The notes under the pieces are model-generated. The model saw only the letters and a program-made list of their open reading frames with translations, had not been told where the DNA came from and did no database searches. From positions 1-15,526 of the forward strand of contig CAJMNK010000050.1 in assembly GCA_905214905.1 (NCBI GenBank): a stretch of DNA of 15,526 bases. The letters run 5' to 3'. A program made the position numbers and the translations under genes. Positions 15,420 to 15,526 of the stretch are shown here, in pieces. Positions within the stretch are counted from its first letter, which is position 1; each line of letters opens with the position of its first letter. This stretch comes from an uncultured bacterium. GTDB taxonomy: Bacteria; Actinomycetota; Coriobacteriia; Coriobacteriales; Coriobacteriaceae.

Positions 15420-15526
15420 CCATGTAGTGCTCGTAGGCCGCGGCGTCGTCGGGCTCGTCGAAGGAGAGGGACTCCGTCCAGTCCCAGTAGGCCCCCGTCC
15501 AGGCGCCCCTGCGCCTGCCGGCCGGC
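15420..15526 (-). CDS. Unidentified minus-strand reading frame running in from the right edge (partial)
   Basis: On the minus strand an open frame from 15525 reads GAWTGAYWDWTESLSFDEPD then AAAYEHYMDGNDL. Its composition (Trp, Tyr, acidic residues) looks like real protein rather than chance. It has no stop before running into the antisense of the IstB fragment, so its natural end has probably been lost at the junction near 15418. I do not recognise the family. It may be the end of a gene cut by an old transposition or deletion; the small visible length makes this uncertain. Confidence 0.25.

Overview
The window looks like a G+C-rich chromosomal segment of a gut actinobacterium of the class Coriobacteriia, most likely Collinsella or a close relative. 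That assignment is inference from base composition, codon use and gene content; no marker gene in the window proves it. The core of the window is an alpha-glucan (maltose/maltodextrin) uptake and breakdown locus.

Layout. At the left edge are the 3' end of a tRNA-like sequence (possibly Ser), a two-way terminator and a tRNA-Gln(UUG) on the minus strand. Two housekeeping-type genes follow on the minus strand: a CwlM-like protein with two peptidoglycan-binding repeats and a C-terminal domain that looks like a dead amidase, and a trans-polyprenyl diphosphate synthase. Next is a large minus-strand gene (2412-4862) that joins an alpha-glucoside PTS permease (EIIC-EIIB) to a complete HAD/Cof-type phosphatase. 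A TreR-like GntR/UTRA regulator is divergent from it (5087-5806). Then come a plus-strand ABC sugar importer (lipoprotein binding protein, two permeases, MsmK/UgpC-type ATPase; 6113-10478), a 455-bp intergenic stretch with three copies of a roughly 55-bp hairpin repeat, and a minus-strand malQ-glgP pair (13330-14835 and 10934-13201). The right edge holds a degraded IstB (IS21 helper) fragment and an unidentified minus-strand reading frame cut off by the window.

How it fits together. The ABC importer would bring in maltodextrins intact. MalQ (4-alpha-glucanotransferase) and GlgP (alpha-glucan phosphorylase) would turn them into glucose and glucose 1-phosphate. The PTS fusion would import and phosphorylate a short alpha-glucoside; its tethered HAD domain could take the phosphate off again and feed unphosphorylated sugar to the same MalQ/GlgP route. 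No 6-phospho-alpha-glucosidase or other alpha-glucosidase is visible here. A near-identical palindrome, TTGTTTAAACAA with 1-2 mismatches, occurs in front of all four transcription units (PTS-HAD, gntR, ABC operon, malQ-glgP). It resembles known TreR-type operators, so the GntR protein probably controls the whole set as one regulon.

The observations most worth following are the PTS-HAD fusion, the five-site operator set, the triple hairpin repeat, and the pseudo-amidase next to tRNA-Gln.
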